A stretch of DNA of 64,000 bases from JAVBKX01 sp031553835 (GTDB taxonomy: Bacteria > Bacteroidota > Bacteroidia > Bacteroidales > Azobacteroidaceae): contig JAVBKX010000055.1 of NCBI GenBank assembly GCA_031553835.1, forward strand, positions 20,648 through 84,647, given 5' to 3'. The notes under the pieces are model-generated. The model was given only the letters and a program-made list of their open reading frames with translations. It was not told where the DNA came from and did not search any database. The position numbers and the translations under genes were made by a program. Shown here one piece after another: positions 63,771 through 64,000 of the stretch. The stretch's first letter is position 1, and every line of letters begins with the position of its first letter.

Positions 63771-63839
63771 AGTGGAGGTGTCTTATTCTGCTAATTTAAA
63801 CTGCCAAGTTTAGAGGGGAATAAGATTAGCACCTCCACT
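63771..63839. repeat. Nested inverted repeat upstream of the small serine recombinase
   Basis: Outer arms AGTGGAGGTG (63771-63780) and CACCTCCACT (63830-63839), middle arms TCTTATTC (63781-63788) and GAATAAGA (63818-63825), and an inner TAAAC/GTTTA (63797-63801 and 63808-63812) share a centre near 63804. A further TGCTAA/TTAGCA pair (63789-63794 and 63826-63831) crosses the middle arms. It may be a recombination or autoregulatory site of the small recombinase. Confidence 0.75.
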
Positions 63840-63983
63840 ATGTTTTACATTACGAAAATAGGTGTTATTCTTGTAATAACAAATGATTTGATGTTAAATA
63901 GATTTAATTTTAGTAGATATTACAACTATATATCCTTTTTCAAGCTATATTTGCTGGTTGATTCATAAAATAATAAAATTAAA

Positions 63984-64000
63984 ATGAAAGAACAAAGAAA
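63984..64000 (+). CDS. Possible start of a rightward gene, cut by the window edge
   Basis: An ATG at 63984 opens a frame of only five codons (MKEQR) before the end of the window. It is preceded by a TATATTTG -7-like element at 63946-63953 and an A-rich stretch before the start. Nothing can be said about the product. Confidence 0.3.

Larger units (their letters stand above)
61051..64000. mobile_element. Left end of an integrative element inserted at tRNA-Ala(GGC)
   Basis: The segment starts at the 3' part of the tRNA gene, which serves as the attachment region. It contains a large serine integrase, a small coupled ORF, a small serine recombinase and a nested inverted repeat. The right end is beyond the window; I see no second tRNA 3' copy up to 64000. 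The cargo is not visible, so the type of element (ICE, mobilisable element or phage) is open. Confidence 0.7.

Overview
The window is a chromosomal segment of an anaerobic Bacteroidota bacterium, most likely order Bacteroidales. The evidence is the Bacteroidota-type promoter element TAnnTTTG in front of many genes, two SusC/SusD pairs, a hybrid two-component regulator, and C-terminal sorting domains of the type IX secretion system (T9SS) on three proteins. The T9SS tails argue against Bacteroides itself and fit T9SS-positive lineages such as Paludibacter- or Porphyromonas-like groups. The genus cannot be fixed from this sequence.

Layout. 1-13.8 kb is housekeeping: a flavin electron-transfer subunit cut by the left edge, TamB, TsaD, an M48 protease, a lipoprotein with a broken Rpn nuclease gene fused upstream, the CCA-adding enzyme, a small lipoprotein, a DUF4301 protein, riboflavin synthase and a nitroreductase. 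13.9-46.8 kb is one large polysaccharide utilisation locus (PUL). 46.9-61.0 kb is housekeeping again: a YihY/BrkB membrane protein, RNase P RNA, an XRE regulator, a cupin, PyrK-PyrD, PhoH-like, RadA, PyrB-PyrI, a flavin reductase, a PorT-like barrel, GlyA, NagB and RuvC. From 61.05 kb to the right edge an integrative element begins. Its large serine recombinase runs antisense through a tRNA-Ala(GGC) gene, and a 56-residue small ORF, a small serine recombinase and a nested inverted repeat follow.

The PUL. A divergent promoter at 29.4-29.8 kb drives two operons. Leftward are a GH110-type enzyme, a GH2 enzyme and two GH43 enzymes. Rightward are SusC-SusD, SusC-SusD, a PKD-containing surface lipoprotein, a beta-helix/GH43 fusion, a GH43 and a second GH110. 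A hybrid two-component system and two T9SS-tagged beta-helix proteins lie to the left. Both divergent promoters carry a heptamer pair, G/T-TTACAT-N14-GTTACAT, 30-31 bases upstream of a TAnnTTTG element, and neither has a good -33 element. A third promoter with the same spacing but only one good heptamer precedes the beta-helix gene next to the regulator. These are the best candidates for the regulator's binding sites.

The most novel point is that two unassigned beta-helix proteins (15.7-17.6 kb and the N-terminal half of the fusion at 40.6-43.7 kb) align along most of their length with the two GH110-type proteins. They share an ADA-x-H ... DD ... N/A-x-x-G core, an R-[AS]-R-[GA]-[IM]-L turn and a YW-x-E-x-G turn. 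They look like an undescribed branch related to alpha-1,3-galactosidases, one fused to GH43 and one exported by T9SS. The likely substrate is a glycan with alpha-galactosyl and arabinosyl or xylosyl decorations; this is inference.
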